A stretch of DNA of 64,000 nt from the NCBI RefSeq assembly GCF_009695775.1, contig NZ_VUNG01000007.1, positions 1 through 64,000 on the forward strand, read 5' to 3'. How positions within the stretch are numbered: position 1 is the first letter of the stretch; every line of letters starts with the position of its first letter. This stretch comes from Hallella mizrahii. Its GTDB lineage: Bacteria; Bacteroidota; Bacteroidia; Bacteroidales; Bacteroidaceae. Below the pieces are notes generated by a model. It was not told the DNA's origin, made no database searches, and saw only the letters and a program-made list of their open reading frames with translations. Position numbers and translations under genes: made by a program. Shown piece by piece: positions 1 to 13,400 of the stretch.

Positions 1-96
1 AATCTTTACAGTCACATTCTTGCGGGAGTACCTGTCCTTTCTCAGAACCTCGATGCTATAAGCACCTGATCTGTGGCGTTTCTTGTGTACGAACAT
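1..96 (-). CDS. IS1634-like transposase, N-terminal 32 residues (cut by window edge)
   Basis: Reading leftward from ATG at 96, the frame is open to the window edge and begins MFVHKKRHRSGAYSIEVL. This start (MFV, then basic residues, then RSG and a beta-strand) matches my memory of IS1634-family transposases of Bacteroidales. A -7 box lies only 4 bp upstream, so the message would be nearly leaderless. The rest of the gene and the other IS end lie outside the window. Family assignment rests on 32 residues only. Confidence 0.5.
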   Translation of the reverse strand, partial: MFVHKKRHRSGAYSIEVLRKDRYSRKNVTVKI

Positions 97-100
97 GATG

Positions 101-132
101 CAAAGATAGCTTGCGCCACCCAAAAATTCAAA
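101..132 (-). promoter_or_regulatory. Bacteroidetes-type promoter of the transposase
   Basis: On the minus strand TTTG (129-132) is followed after 20 bp by TATCTTTG (101-108), which fits the -33/-7 consensus. The expected transcription start is within a few bases of the ATG at 96. Confidence 0.55.
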
Positions 133-285
133 TACAAAGTGTCACTTTATTGATTTTTAATGATTTACGGCCGTTAACGGCTATTAACGTGGAAAACAGG
201 TGTTTTGTTCTTTCATTTTGCAAAAATACAATCCAATTATTACCGTGCCAACTTTTTACTCATCTTTTTTAGATTTTCCTTTCAT

Positions 286-348
286 CGCATTGAGATATGC
301 GAGGGTTCTCGAAGCGAAGCGGAGAGGTTCATCGCGTCTCTCAATGCG
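286..348. repeat. Imperfect hairpin with 10-bp perfect arms
   Basis: CGCATTGAGA (286-295) is the exact reverse complement of TCTCAATGCG (339-348). The 43-nt interior is also partly self-complementary. It lies in the non-coding stretch between the IS end and the repeat block; role unknown. Confidence 0.5.
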
Positions 349-412
349 AAAAAATCTATACTCCGCAGGGTATCAATGAGCACACCGGTCGGTTCACAGT
401 TGCAAACATAGT

Positions 413-490
413 AACTATTTTCCTTGAGTTATGGACCTCTCTAACCAATTATGAACATATCGGCCCACGGGAAATATCCAGTGCGCCATA
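413..490. repeat. Right-end fragment of the terminal-inverted-repeat element
   Basis: The segment from TATTTTCCTTGAG to AAATATCCAGTGCGCC repeats the right end of the elements at 712-1137 and 25383-26054. No matching left half is present, so this is a solo end. Confidence 0.6.
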
Positions 491-561
491 AAAACATGTG
501 GCACGGGAGTGGAATGATTACCATCACGGGGGTGAGGGCGAGGAGAACGATTACCGACAAG

Positions 562-697
562 GGGGTAGGGGCGGGGATAAACCCCGCCCCTACTCCCACC
601 TCTTCAAACGACGTTTAGGGTCGGAGACAATTCCCCGCAATTCAGTGTCAAGGGTGACAATGTAGGGGCGGGGTTCATCCCCGCCCTAACCCCGCAA
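562..697. repeat. REP palindrome pair
   Basis: Two GTAG-headed GC-rich palindromes in opposite orientation (about 562-593 and 662-696). Each has a stem GGGCGGGG/CCCCGCCC and a 5-nt loop (TTTAT or TTCAT, or complement). Confidence 0.75.
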
Positions 698-711
698 AAG
701 ATATAAAAAAC

Positions 712-1137
712 GGCGCACTGGATATTTTCCGTGGAATCATAGTGAGAGGAAATATAAATCTTTATACTGCCATTATCGCTTTGGCATTTTCAAACGGAAA
801 AGAGAAAAGAAAATCATGGTCATGCTTATGCTCCCCAAGGAGCAATGGGTCTAAAGCTATGGGATAGTCTTGCGAGCAAGCTCGCCGCCTACCCCATAGC
901 TTTAGCCCCACACCTTTGGTGTCAAGCCTGACCATGACGAAAATCGCTAACGCGTAAAATTGCCCCTTGGGCATAAAATCCTGCAGCCGAAAGATAGTCC
1001 ATAGCGTCTTGAAAGTCTGCCCCATCACTTACACACCATAGCTCCATCGGGAGCTTAAACCTGCCTATTTTCCTTGAGTTATGGACCTCTCTAACCAATT
1101 ATGAACATATCGGCCCACGGGAAATATCCAGTGTGCC
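712..1137. mobile_element. Non-autonomous terminal-inverted-repeat element, copy 1 (426 bp)
   Basis: The left end GGCGCACTGGATATTTTCC is matched at the right end by an inverted, slightly diverged copy ending CCAGTGTGCC. Inside lie one complete cloverleaf-like hairpin (814-937) and half of a second (about 1018-1062); compared with copy 2 the middle has been deleted. Both flanks resemble the REPIN spacer sequence (ATAAAA on each side). No open reading frame inside looks real. Confidence 0.7.
814..937. repeat. Cloverleaf-like structured element (stem class I)
   Basis: The outer stem TCATGGTCATGCTT pairs with AAGCCTGACCATGA. Inside are three hairpins: GCTCCCCAAGGAGC (830-843); a 20-bp class stem (847-867 with 889-908) capped by GCGAGC-AA-GCTCGC; and ACACCTTTGGTGT (910-922). 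The architecture repeats with different stem sequences elsewhere in the window. Confidence 0.7.
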
Positions 1138-1175
1138 ATAAAAACATGTGGCACGGGGGGAGAATGATTACCGAC

Positions 1176-1448
1176 AAGGGGGTTAGGGCGGGGATAAACC
1201 CCGCCCCTACGAACCCACCACTTCAAACGACGTTTAGGGTCGGAGACAATTCCCCGCAATTCTGTGTCAAGGGTGACAATGTAGGGGCGGGGTTTATCCC
1301 CGCCCTAACCCCGCAAAACATATGAGTGGACCGATATAGTCACCAATCTTAGAACTTGGGTGTCCCAATAACGAAAGCAGGAAAAACATCAATACCTGCG
1401 TCGGTATTAATGGGTTTTGTCGTATGGGCGGGGTTTATCCCCGCCCTC
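1176..1448. repeat. REP palindromes downstream of the giant gene
   Basis: Inverted pair at about 1176-1210 and 1281-1316, plus a degenerate copy at 1418-1447 about 40 bp beyond the stop of the beta-helix gene. They may double as 3' transcript hairpins. Confidence 0.7.
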
Positions 1449-1488
1449 ACGAACCCACGATGTAGCGACGATGGCATCCGCCCCTACA

Positions 1489-4400
1489 CTAAAACCGGGT
1501 GTGTACCGCCACCTTTTTGCTCCGGTTGTTCACCGTCACGATATACACGCCTTGTACCAAAGGCTGAGTGACAAAAGTGTCGGACATAGCCCGTCCGCGT
1601 GTCACCGACATACCGGAAAGCGCACGGACAGTCACCAGATCACCGGCCATAACACCCTTGACTTGCAGACAACCGTCTACCACATGTACCGTCCACAACG
1701 CATCGGCCTCATCACCATGGAGCTTTGTGCCATCGGGCTGTACACCTCCGATCTGCAAGGTCAGGCGGTTGTCGGTGTAACCTTTGGCTGCCTGGAACTG
1801 ATAACTGCCTGTGGTGAGGTCCGTGACGATACCCGTCTCATGATCCGTGAGCCATACCTGCTGTCCGTCGAAGGCGTCCGCGTCGGGCAGCGACACCGTG
1901 AGCACACCGTCCTTCGCGGCACGGTAGCCCATCGCCATCTCCACGCCCACCGGGGCGTTGCCTGCCAACGAGAGCGCCACACCACTGTTGTCCAGGAGAT
2001 AGACCTGCGGCACGCTGTCGTTGAAGCTCTGCCATTTCACGCCGTCGGAACCGAGGTTGAAGGCGAGGGCTTTGCTGTCCTCAGAGGTCCTCACGACTAC
2101 ATCGTCGGTCACACCGTTCTCATCGGCAAGCGACACGAAAGGTTTGGCGGCAGGGCTCAGTGTCTTATTTAGCAACTGCGGCAGGGCGAAGGTCACCGTC
2201 TCGGTGTTCTTATCGCCAATGACTGCCGTCTGGGTGAAGAAGGCGGAACCGAAGTCGAGCGTGGAGCCATCATTCCAGCTCTGCTTGGTGGTAAAGTTAT
2301 TGCCGTCGGCGGTAACGGTGTAGAACATGTGTGGCGCACTCATGTCGTAGCCCTTGCCGACAGCCCAGGAAGCGGTGTTGTATCCGCTGACGAGCCACGG
2401 CATACCCTTGAGGTTCCAACCCATGTTCTCCAACTTCGTGAAGTGAGCGGAGCCGTCGTTCAACACCTTATTATATTGTATCAGCGTCACGGTCTTCGCC
2501 GAGCCGTCCTCACTATAGACGTAATCGCCGTCGGTACTGCCGAAGCTGGTGAAGCGGATGTCGACAGCGTCGTTGAGTGGTGAGCCGAAGTTCAGCAGCC
2601 ATCCGTCGCAGGCGTTCACCTGCGTGGATTTCATCGTCTCCCAGCATGGCGAGTCGGAGTTGTGGAAATCATAGTCCCAGGCAGAACGTTTCTCTCCGTC
2701 GTAGGTCTTACCTGGCGAGATCGGATACTTCGCCTCCGAGATATTACCATTACCGTCCGTCGTTGTTGTCAGCGCGTTGGCGTAGTCGTAGGGGAACGGC
2801 AACGACATCAGCGTATATTGCATACCCTTGGGGAACGAGCGCTCGGCAGCGACGTAGGCAGCATGGATGATGTTGCCGTTGCCATAGAGCGACGCCCCGG
2901 ACTTCAGCAGCAGATAGCCCGGCATGAAGGCGTTCTCACCGGTGAAGATCTGCTGCGATGCATCCTCTGTACCTCCAAGCGACAGCGACGCGTTCTTGCC
3001 GATATACACCACCGAGCCCTCATGGGGATAGTGGTTGTTGTCGGCAGTGGCGTAGCGCGATTCACCGTCGGCGATGCTCCAAGTCTCGAAGCAGCCCATA
3101 TCGACGGCACCGCCAAGGGTGCGTGGATTGCCGAGGAGGTCACGGTCGTTCGACAAATCGACATAGGCCTTGAACCTGTCAGGCAACGTGAAGTCCTTCG
3201 TGCATGCATTGATAGCCAGGCTGTTCTCGTGCAACTGATAATAATACGGTGCATGACCGGTGAGGAACGCAGGCAACGTATAGGTATTGCCCGTGTTCAG
3301 ATACGGCGCGAAAGGATTACCCGTGACGGCGTAGCAGTTCGTATATGTCCCGCTGCCCGACTTGTTCTCCTCGTCAGCCGCCTTGTCAGCACTGTTGTAG
3401 TCTAGGCCGTTGATGACCGCCCCGGCATTGTCGACTGTCTTTTGCCCTGCAGCCTCAGCCACCACGGTGCAGTTGAGCATCGTAGCGTCCGTACCCACAC
3501 TGACAATGGACTGATTGGCAGCGACGGTGTTGCCGTAGAGCAGTGCGTTGTAGAGCAGACCGTACTGGAGGTTGACCACGGGCGCTCCGGTACCGTTGTT
3601 CTCACTCACCGTATTGCCGTCGATGATCATATTGCGCAGCACGAGGTTGCCGATATCGTCTTTGATATTGATGACGGGATCCGTAATAGTCTTTGTATTG
3701 TCGCCACGCACCTCCACGCCATCGACGAGGGTGCCGAAATCATAACCCGTCTTCATCGCCATGGTGGAGATGGACGCCACGCGCGTGCGGTGCGTCGTCT
3801 TCGCAGCTAAACCCGGACGGGACGCCTTGACCTTCTGGATATAAGTATCTATCGCTTCATTCTCAAAGGTCCGCGCCCCATTATTAAGGAGCACGTTCCC
3901 GGTTTCCTTATCTTTCGTGCCTTCCGGTTCCTCGGTGTATCCCGCGGCGATACTGCCGTAGACGCTCACGCCGTTGCGCAGCGTGATGGCCTCCGGAGTG
4001 GCATTGTCGTTGTTGGCGCCTTTGACAAACACGTACGACTTTGCCCGTTTGGCATCCGTGGCATTCTTATTAAAATAGGTATATACCGCCGCGGCGTCGA
4101 TGGCGCGCTGGATGGAGCCACTGCCATAGGCATTCTCCCACGACAGTCCCGTGGTCTTATTCGTATTGATCTTCACGGGGTCGACGAAAAGCACGCGCTG
4201 CATCGCCGACGAGCACTCGTAGGCGCCACGTTCCATACTGCCGTCATAGAGACGTACCTTGTTGGCAAGGTCCTTGGTGTAGGCAGTGTCGGCAAGCATC
4301 GTCAAGATATTCTTCTCATCAAGAGTTACTGACGCACCATCCTTACCCTTGATGGTCATCTTCGGCACCCAGCCGAGTACCTTTCGGGCATAGAGCAGGT

Positions 4401-7400
4401 AGTTGGCACGTGTCAGCGTGCGCACACCCGGATTGATATGGTAGTCACGCAGGCTGACATCCTTGCCGTCGCCGTTGACGAAGTTAGGACCCTCCATAGC
4501 GTTGTAGTTACGGTCGTCGAGACCCACGTTATGCCGATACGCGTCATTCTCTTCAACATTCTCAATGCCAGTGATGGCATTGTACTGTACCGAGTCGGTT
4601 GCAGCATTATAGGCGGTAAAGCCCTCGTACTGCGTCTTCATCTCATTGTTGCGGTCGTCCTGCCATATGATGGAGTTGTAAAGCGAGGACGTACCCGTAG
4701 CAGCGCCGCTAAGCTTAATATGTCCGCCGTTCATGGCGAAGGTGCAGTTGACGATACTCACGGCGTCGGTACTCTCCAACGGATTGCCCGAACCGGAGTG
4801 GAACACGCTGTTGTAGATGAGCGTGCGGCCGCCACCCTGCTCCACACGCACGGCAGGCACCGTCGTGGCTCCTTTGGCACCGTTCTGCTGGAAGATACAG
4901 TTTTTGATGGTCAACTTCGGTACGTCGGTGGCGTCGAGGTGATCTGTTGACTTCGTGCCCGTGTTACCCGGACCGGTTTCTATGGTCTTGAACTGCTCCT
5001 TATAGTAGATAGCCGCGCCACCGATGGTCCCCGTGCTTTCCGTATGTTTGGCATCCGCATAGTTGTTGACGAAGGTCAGACCGTCGAAGGTGATCGGCAT
5101 CACCTTGCCGGTGGATCTGGAGGATTTAGTGATACCCCCCTGAGTAACATCTGTAACGTCTATCGTCTCTCCCGTTGTGCTACCTCGGTTTCCCTGCGTC
5201 TCCCACTGTTCGGCATCGGAGATAAGGAAGAGGTGCGCCATGTTGTCTGCTGTCGATGTCGACTTGTTCGCCATCTCCAAGATGGTGGGGTACTGTTCGA
5301 TGTCGCGTGCCCCGACGATCTCCTTACTGTATCCGCCCTCGATGGTCAGACTCTTCGCCTGATAGTCATATCCAGACTTAATCGTCTTCTTCAGTGCCAC
5401 CATCCCGTCGTTGGCGCCGGTGTGGATCTGGAAACCGTTGTTGCTCTCGTCGAGGGTGTAGGTCGGCGAGTAGGTTCCTCCCATGATCTTCACCACCTTC
5501 GGCTTGTCGTTACGGCTCAGAAGCAAGGTCTCGATAGCACGCTGCAGGTCGCTGGTCGGGGTGTACCAGGAACGTCCGTCGGCGGTTTTCGCACCCGTGC
5601 GCTCCTCGTCCGACACCCACATCACGTCGATGCTGTCGCCGTCGGCGACGGTGAGCTGAGAGTGCTGGTACTCGTACACGCCGATGTCGATATAGTCCTT
5701 GGTGGTGTTACCCAACGGGTCGGCGGAGATGCGATTCATATTCTCCTTGGTGTTCTCCTCGTTCTTGTCGTCGGCGTAGTTCATGTACTTATCCTTGCCC
5801 AACGGCAGGAGGGTGAGCTTGAAGCTGTTCTTATAGTAGGTAGAGAGCAACGGATAGATGCCATGCGCCTTATACTCGCCATTAGTATCCGTCTGATAGT
5901 TTCCTTTCTCATCCTGGTCTATCTCTCCCCATCCGGCATCGGTGAGCAGGTTGACGCGCGAGATAAGCCAGTTGGCACTCTGCATATAGCCGTCGACACC
6001 TGCCTTCGACGACGGCAGGATGAAGTTAGGACCGTCCACAGCTTCGTTGTTGTCGCTGATGATGACATTGTTGTTGTTGTTGCCTAAGAAAGAGAAGAGA
6101 TTGCTCAAATTTTTATAGGCGACATCCGTGCCTCTCAAATCTTCTGTCGATGTCTTCACCGTTTGTCCGTGTCCATCCTGGTAGGCACAGAAGAACAGCG
6201 CCTCGGCCTGGTCGCTGCCGAAGTTGGCAAGCCGTTTGTCGCCGTCTGCATCGACCTCGTTGCCCCAGAAGATACTGTTGACGGCGATGTGCATCTTATT
6301 CGACGAAGAGTTTGGCATCGTGTTGTAGATAGACGGGAAGCTGTGTGCCTTGTTGCGCACGGAGTTGCAGTTGAGGATGGCGATCGACGAGTTGTCGCCT
6401 GCCCACAGCACGCCGCCATAGCCCAGCGCATCGTTGTTCTTCGTACCGCTTCCATCCGTATGCTCCGTTAACGTTCCCGTACCTTTCTTTGCTTCGTTGT
6501 TGGCAAAGATACTGTTTACGATCGTCACCTCATCATTCGTAGCGATGGCACCGCCACCCGACCAGGCGACATTAGCACAGTCTTCGGTATCGGTTTTGTC
6601 AGGACTCTTCGAATAGTTCTGCACGAAGGCACAGCCTACGACGTCGAGCTGTCCGTTGGTGTAGATGGCGCCGCCGAGACGCGCGCTGTTGTTCTGGAAC
6701 AGCGTGTTCGACACCACCATCGGGATGCTGCGCATCGGTGTCTCCATGCCGGAAGTGGCATCCACTTCCTTATCCGCAATCGTCGTACCGTCGATGAAGA
6801 TGCCGCCGCCGCGGTAATACCACTGTTTGTTCTGTACCGTCGTCTGATAGCCCATGGCGGACCCGTCACGGATGGTGAGGCCGTCGAGGATGATCGTCCG
6901 GTTCAGACGGGATTCCAACGACTCACCCTTGGCATCCGTCGTCGGGGTCGTCAGATTGGGATCACTGAAATATTCCGGCAGCTGCCCCACCGACTTCTCG
7001 TCCGCATTGCAGTTGATGACATGATAGACGTTTTTCACCTGCAGGTCACTGCCCACGGAGAGTCCGGAGAGGATGGTCTGACTCTTCATCTCCCACGGCT
7101 CGACGACGGAGTTCTTGTTGATGTCATACCGCACGCGACTGTTACGAATCTCGTCGGTAGTACTGCCATAGAGGGTGACCGTGACGTCTTTGGCAGTAAT
7201 TGTTTTCGTCCCCGATGTCTCCTGACAGTACATGTGCTTCGGATCGCTCACGTCGATACCTCCGATGACGGTCACGCCCTCGGGAATATTAAACGTATTG
7301 GAGCGCACGTCACCCTGCTCACCGTACATATTTGTATATGGATAGTAGGTGCCGCCCGCCACGAAGACCTCGAAGCGGTGATTGCGCGCCTTACTGGCGT

Positions 7401-10400
7401 CGATATCGGTGCGCTTTCTCACATTCATGATATAGTCGAAGGCGTCGCCGAGGCGCTGGAAGGGGTTGGCGAAGGAGGAGCCCACCTGCTTGTATATCTC
7501 ATCTTTACTCTCCAAGAGCGCGTTGGCATTGCTATTGGAGACGTTCGTAGGATGGACGACGAAGAGACGGTAGAAGACCTTGGCGGCTTGAATCTTGAAG
7601 GCGTAATTGATGGCACGGGCGCCGATATCCGTCGTGACATTATCCTTCTCGACAAGTGCCGTACCATCATAAGCAGATTTCACCGCGTCGTTGGCTGTCT
7701 GTGCCATACGCTTCACGCCGCTGATGTCGACGGAGTCGATACCTGGGAAGAAGCGAATCATATTGCGCATAGTCGTATAAGGTAGGGCGGCACGGGTCAG
7801 CACCGACGACTTCTGTAAGGCGTAGTACTGATACTGTCGGGTATCGGTCTTCAGCTTACTGTCCGCCTGCCAGCGCACGCCCTCGTCGGACTGACTGTTG
7901 ACACTGATATTGTTCACACCTGCCTCACGGACATTCGTCACGGCGGTGTAGTTGACGGGGAAGTTCCACACGTCCTGCGAGGCATCGACATTGACGACGC
8001 CGGCGATATCGCTCTGGTCGTTGCTTATGTTCTGCCATACCACGTTACCGATGGAGCGTAGGTTGGTGTTGAAGAAGATGCCGCCGCCGTTCACGGTGGC
8101 GTTGTTGTACACAATCGTGTTATAAGCCAGAATGGCCCAGGTGGCAAGTCCGACTTTGTCGGGCTCGTCGATGGCGATGCCTGCCCCATACGCCGCCTTG
8201 TTGTCCTGGAGGATACATCCCGAGACGATGCCCGACGGCTCCACATACAGTCCACCGCCATAGCCGGAGGCACTGTTATTCTGTATCACACAGTTGGAGA
8301 TATCGGCGAAGCCCGTGACGACGGCGGCACCACCGCGCTGGTTCTCCGGCAGCACACCGTCGGCCTGCCCTTTCTCGATGTAGCAACCGTTGATAAGGGA
8401 GCGCGAGAAGAGGTTGTTGACCGGCGTATTCTCCCAGGTGGCCTTGTAGGTAGTAAACTTGTCACTGAGGAGTTCGTATATAGGCAGGCCGTCGGCATCC
8501 TTTTTTTTGCTGATACGGTTTCCATTCTCATCGAAGACATAGTCGGTGAAGGTCACCACATGATAGGCGGTCGAGGTACCATCACCGTAGTTGAATGTAC
8601 CCTTGAGGAGTGTCTTGTTGTTCAACGGGTCGCGCTTCGTGAAGTCGTCGTTCCAGCCGCCCTGCACCTCCACGCCGTGTGGTATCTGGATACTGAACTG
8701 TCGAGGATTGATATCCACGTTCGTGTTATAATCGGTGGTGCGCGACGGGGCATAGCCACCATCTTGCACTTGAGCAAGCTTCACCACAACATGATGCGTT
8801 GGGTTGGCGTACTTATACCGTCCGGCGGCGTCGAGCACCTGCTGCAGCTTGCTGTTACAGGCGGCATTTTTTGCCGAACTGGCATCGGCGACACCATCAC
8901 CGTTCTGAGAGACGTAGAAGGTGGCGACTTGAAATTCGGTATCGGTACCCTTCATATCGCTCACCTTTGAGTACACCCTGTGTTTCTCCGTTCCCATCTC
9001 TGGCGAAATCTTGCTGGCACCATTATACTCATAGGCTCCCTTGTCGATACGACAGTCCTGAATGCGGTCGGCACCGGCAATGTCCTCGGTGATGCCGTAG
9101 GTTGTCTTCAGCGTCCCGTCATCCTCACCCATGTTGATACAATACTTTGCAAGGTCGGAGCCAGAATTGATACTATAGGGGTTGTCGGTCTCAATATACC
9201 CTAACTTGCTGGTCGCAGAATTGTCAGGATAGCCACTATATTGGCTTTCGTTGAACAAATCTTGCGCCTTGCATAAGGTATAATAATTATTAATCGACTC
9301 TACAGTATAATCATCTACAGAAGTAAGATTGTTCGTATTATAGACGCGAGTAGGATCACTCACAGTCTTATTATCACCAGAACCTTGAACGCCCTCATTT
9401 GCATAATAGGCTCGAGGCACAGAATGATAACAGTTGAACATATAACCACTCACACCAAGGGCACTTTTCCACCATCCTCGACAAATGGTATTATAGTTTT
9501 CACCGGTGCCGCCATAGCCGAAATTACTCCAAAAAATAGTATTATAAAATCTTGAGGCATTGGGCACCCAATTACCGGAGGCTCTTGTGGCATTATCCCA
9601 AACAGGAGAGATGGCATCTGTATCATAACCTTGATTATAGGCGATGGTACAATCGTAAATATCTGATTTTGTGCCGATGTAAAGAGCAGAGCCCAAGATA
9701 TTAGTCCCTGGATGGTCCTTGTCACTATGGTTTTCTACTATCAACGAATTGATAAGCGTTGCACCAGTCATATAGATACCTGCCCCACTTCCTTTTTTAT
9801 TACATCTAACCATGTTGTTGCGGATGATACTATTCTCAACTATGCAGCCTTTCATATACAATCCACCGCCACCATGATCATAGTCCATCGCATAAACATA
9901 GTTTTTCCTAATGAGGCAGTTTTTCATTTTTATCCCACTACCATCCAAATAGGCTCCACCTCCAAGGCCATTGGTTGTTAGTGAGCCGTTCTGTATCGTC
10001 AGTCCTTCCCACATGGTAGCCGTTGTGATACCAGAGCCATATACCACCCGCTTATTTCCGCCACCATCCAATATCGTCTGGTACTCGCTCTTGAGGTTGG
10101 AGATATCGCGTTCTCCCTCACGCATTCCCGGGTTGCCATAGGCTTTGAAGCCGCCATAGACGTTCACGCCATTGACCATATTGACGGTACCCGACTCTTT
10201 ATACGTACCTGCTGCAATCCAGATATTCTTAACGTTATTTGCTTTGGCTTGAGTCAGGGCTTTTGACAAGGTTTCGAACGCTGTAGCCCACGACAATCCG
10301 TCATGGTCAGGGTTATCGTCGTCGCCGCCCGTGTCCGGAGTCCTCACAAAATACGTGGTGCCGTTCTCAGGCTGTGTGGTGTTCTCGATGGCGCCGACAT

Positions 10401-13400
10401 CCGGCTTGCCGCCGTAGTTGCGGTGGTTAAGGACGAAGTCGGTCTCGGTCGTGACATCCTCGCCCTCTGTCACGGAAGCAGCGTTGACCATCGGGTTCAT
10501 ATTCATCGGGGTGTAATCGATGGTACCGCCATAGAGTGTCGGGTCGTCGGCATTGCGCTGTACGAAGATGGTGCGCACGGGGTTGACAAATCGCGGATAG
10601 GTATGGTCGTTACTGCGGTCGTTGCCGAAGGTAGGCTTGAAGTCATCCTTGCTCGCATCACCTATGCCTTTCGTATTGTATAACAAGTCTATCTGGTTGT
10701 TGCTGCCCGTGGGCGCGTTGCCGTTAGTGCCGTTGTAATATAACGCCGCGAGGTTGGTGCCATCAGTTTTTAACTGCGTACGGTCGGTGAGCGAGTCGGT
10801 GGCATTGGAGTAGATGGCGGAGTTGGTCACGGTAATAGTGGGCGAAACATTGCCGTTGTGTCTCATGGCAGAGAACACCGTACCGACATTGTTCACCACG
10901 GTGCAGTGGTTCATCGTGATCGTGGCTTTGCCCACAGCCTCGATGATTCCCGCCGACGCGCGCCACTGGTTCACGGTATTTTCCGGCTTGTTACGTACGC
11001 CATTGTTATGGATGATACAGTTCTCCATCGTCAGCTCAGCCTTCTGCAACGTCGACGTGTTGTCGGTGCGATAGTTATCTCCACTGACGAAGACGGCGGC
11101 GCCACCCATCGGTGCCCAACAGTTGGAGATGACGCAGTTGCGCACGACATTCCCCGTCATGTCTTTACGGTCGGAACGAGAACGGGCACCGATGAAAATA
11201 CCCGCCCCATAGCCGTACGCCTGACGGTAGCTGTAGGAACCCTCCGGGTCTTTGTTGTCGTAATTGGGATCGTCCGGCTTCTCGGCATTGCCGTAAGAGA
11301 TATAGAATCCGTCGAGGACAGCATTCTGCACATTCGGGAAGATGACACAGTGCACACTGTTATACTTATACTCGCCGACGATGTTTCCGTTGATACGTGT
11401 GACGTTCTCCTTCGGGTTGCGAAGACTTACATCGGTGCTTTTCAGAGATGACGAATAACCCCCGTACATCAACATATTGTCCAGCAGGTGGAGGGCGGCA
11501 CTTTCAAGGTCGGCCTCTCCGGTTATCGTGTCATAGAGATAGGAGCTCGAACCGGCCGTGGTGATAGTACCCTGCTTGACGAGGATCTGAGTCTTCGAGG
11601 TATTAGGGTATTGTTTGATATATTCCTCCATGTGCTTGACAGCCTCACTCACATTGTTCAAAGGCGTGTCCCAACTTATCCCGTTGTTTATTTCATCCTT
11701 ATCTTTTACGACACGGTTCGGGTCAACGAAGAGGGTCGGGATTTCTGTATTTGGATCTTTCCCGTCCACCGCAGGCAGATAGGCGACTTTATACTGCTCA
11801 TCCATAATGGTGAACGCACCGAGTGCCGATATGGGGTTGAAGACATTGCGGACGAAGTCTTTGGCCGAATGACTCTTGGTGATGATATCACCGAAGTTGT
11901 TGAGCTGTGACACCTGCACGCCTTTCTCCTGGAGATAACTCATTGGATTTGGCATCCAGTCCATAGGTGTCGCGGTAGCACCATTGGCTCCCGCCGTCGT
12001 TGACGGTGACGTAAAGATAGGATAGTTGCCCGCCGTTCCAGAGGTGAAATTCTCCTTACTGATCTGGAAGACATTACTGCGCAACGTATTACCCCAGTCG
12101 GTGATATCGAAGTTGCTGAACGCCATATAGCTTAAGCGCGGACGCTGGGCGGTGGCATTCGCATAGAGGTCGGTAGTGGCATAGTAGCCGTACTGGATGT
12201 TGTCGTTGGCGGCACAGGTGTTACCCCATACCACACTGTTGAAAGCCGAGCCGGCGCCATAGATGAACAGACCGCCGGTACGGCCGTAGCGCACGCCGCC
12301 GATGGTGATGTCGGTACCCGTGCACTCATTGTTGGCGATGGTGCAGTGGTTCAGTACGCCACCTCGATATAATACCACGCCGGCACCCTCCGTATTGGCG
12401 TTGTTGTTACTGAAGACGCACACCGAGGCGTAGGGGTCGAAGTCATCCTTCGTGTATTTGGTGGAGTAAGGGTGCTTCTCTGGGGTGTAGACGACCATCA
12501 GTCCTCCACCGGTACGTGCCATATTGTTCGTGACGTTACAATGGCGCATCGCGCCGTTGTTCTCCATGCACACACCGCCGCCGTAGCCGTCGATGACGCC
12601 GATGCCGAGGGTCTGGCACTGGTAGATGTTACAGTCTTTCACCGTTCCGCCGCGGTCCATATACACACCGCCGCCGCGCCGTGATGCCGAGCAACGGCGG
12701 ATGACGCAGTTGCGTACCGTGGCATGCTGCACCATATACACACCCCCACCGAAGGCGTTCAGGTCGCGGTCGGCCGTGGAGCGTCCCGAGGCGTTACCGT
12801 CCTGGATGATACAGCCGTCGAGACTGGCACCATAGACGAGGGAGTCGGCATAGAGAGTCTCCTTACCCTCGGCGTCCTTGACGTAGCCGTTGGTGGCAAA
12901 CCACACCACATGGTACGAGTTGCCGGGGAAGCGGGTGTCGTACTGCTTCTTGTTGTCGTTCCATTTGAAGGTCCCCATCACGGTGTTGTGGTTGCCGGAG
13001 AAGATGGTGGCGTTCTTGAAGTCGTAGCGCATGATGGTAGCGCCAGCCGTCTTTTCCTTCTTCACCAAGTCGCCCATGGTGATGGTCTGTTCATCCGCCG
13101 TACTCGTACTCTGCTTGTCATTGGCTAAGCCCGAATGACCGTCGCGCCAGGCGGGCGCAGTGGAGAGGACACGCAGGTCAGGCGTGGCCTCCGGACTGTC
13201 AGCATTGAATCCTCCATAGACATGGATGCCGTCGTAAATCTTGAACGAGGTCGACAGTACCGATGAGCCGTCACCGGTACTCTCCGACGGGGTGTAGGTG
13301 CCAGCGGCAACGTACACGCTGCCGGAGTGCACGTTTTGCGTCTGCATGTAGTTGTACAGGTCGTTGATGGCGTCCTGCACGTTGTCCTTGGCAGTGTCCC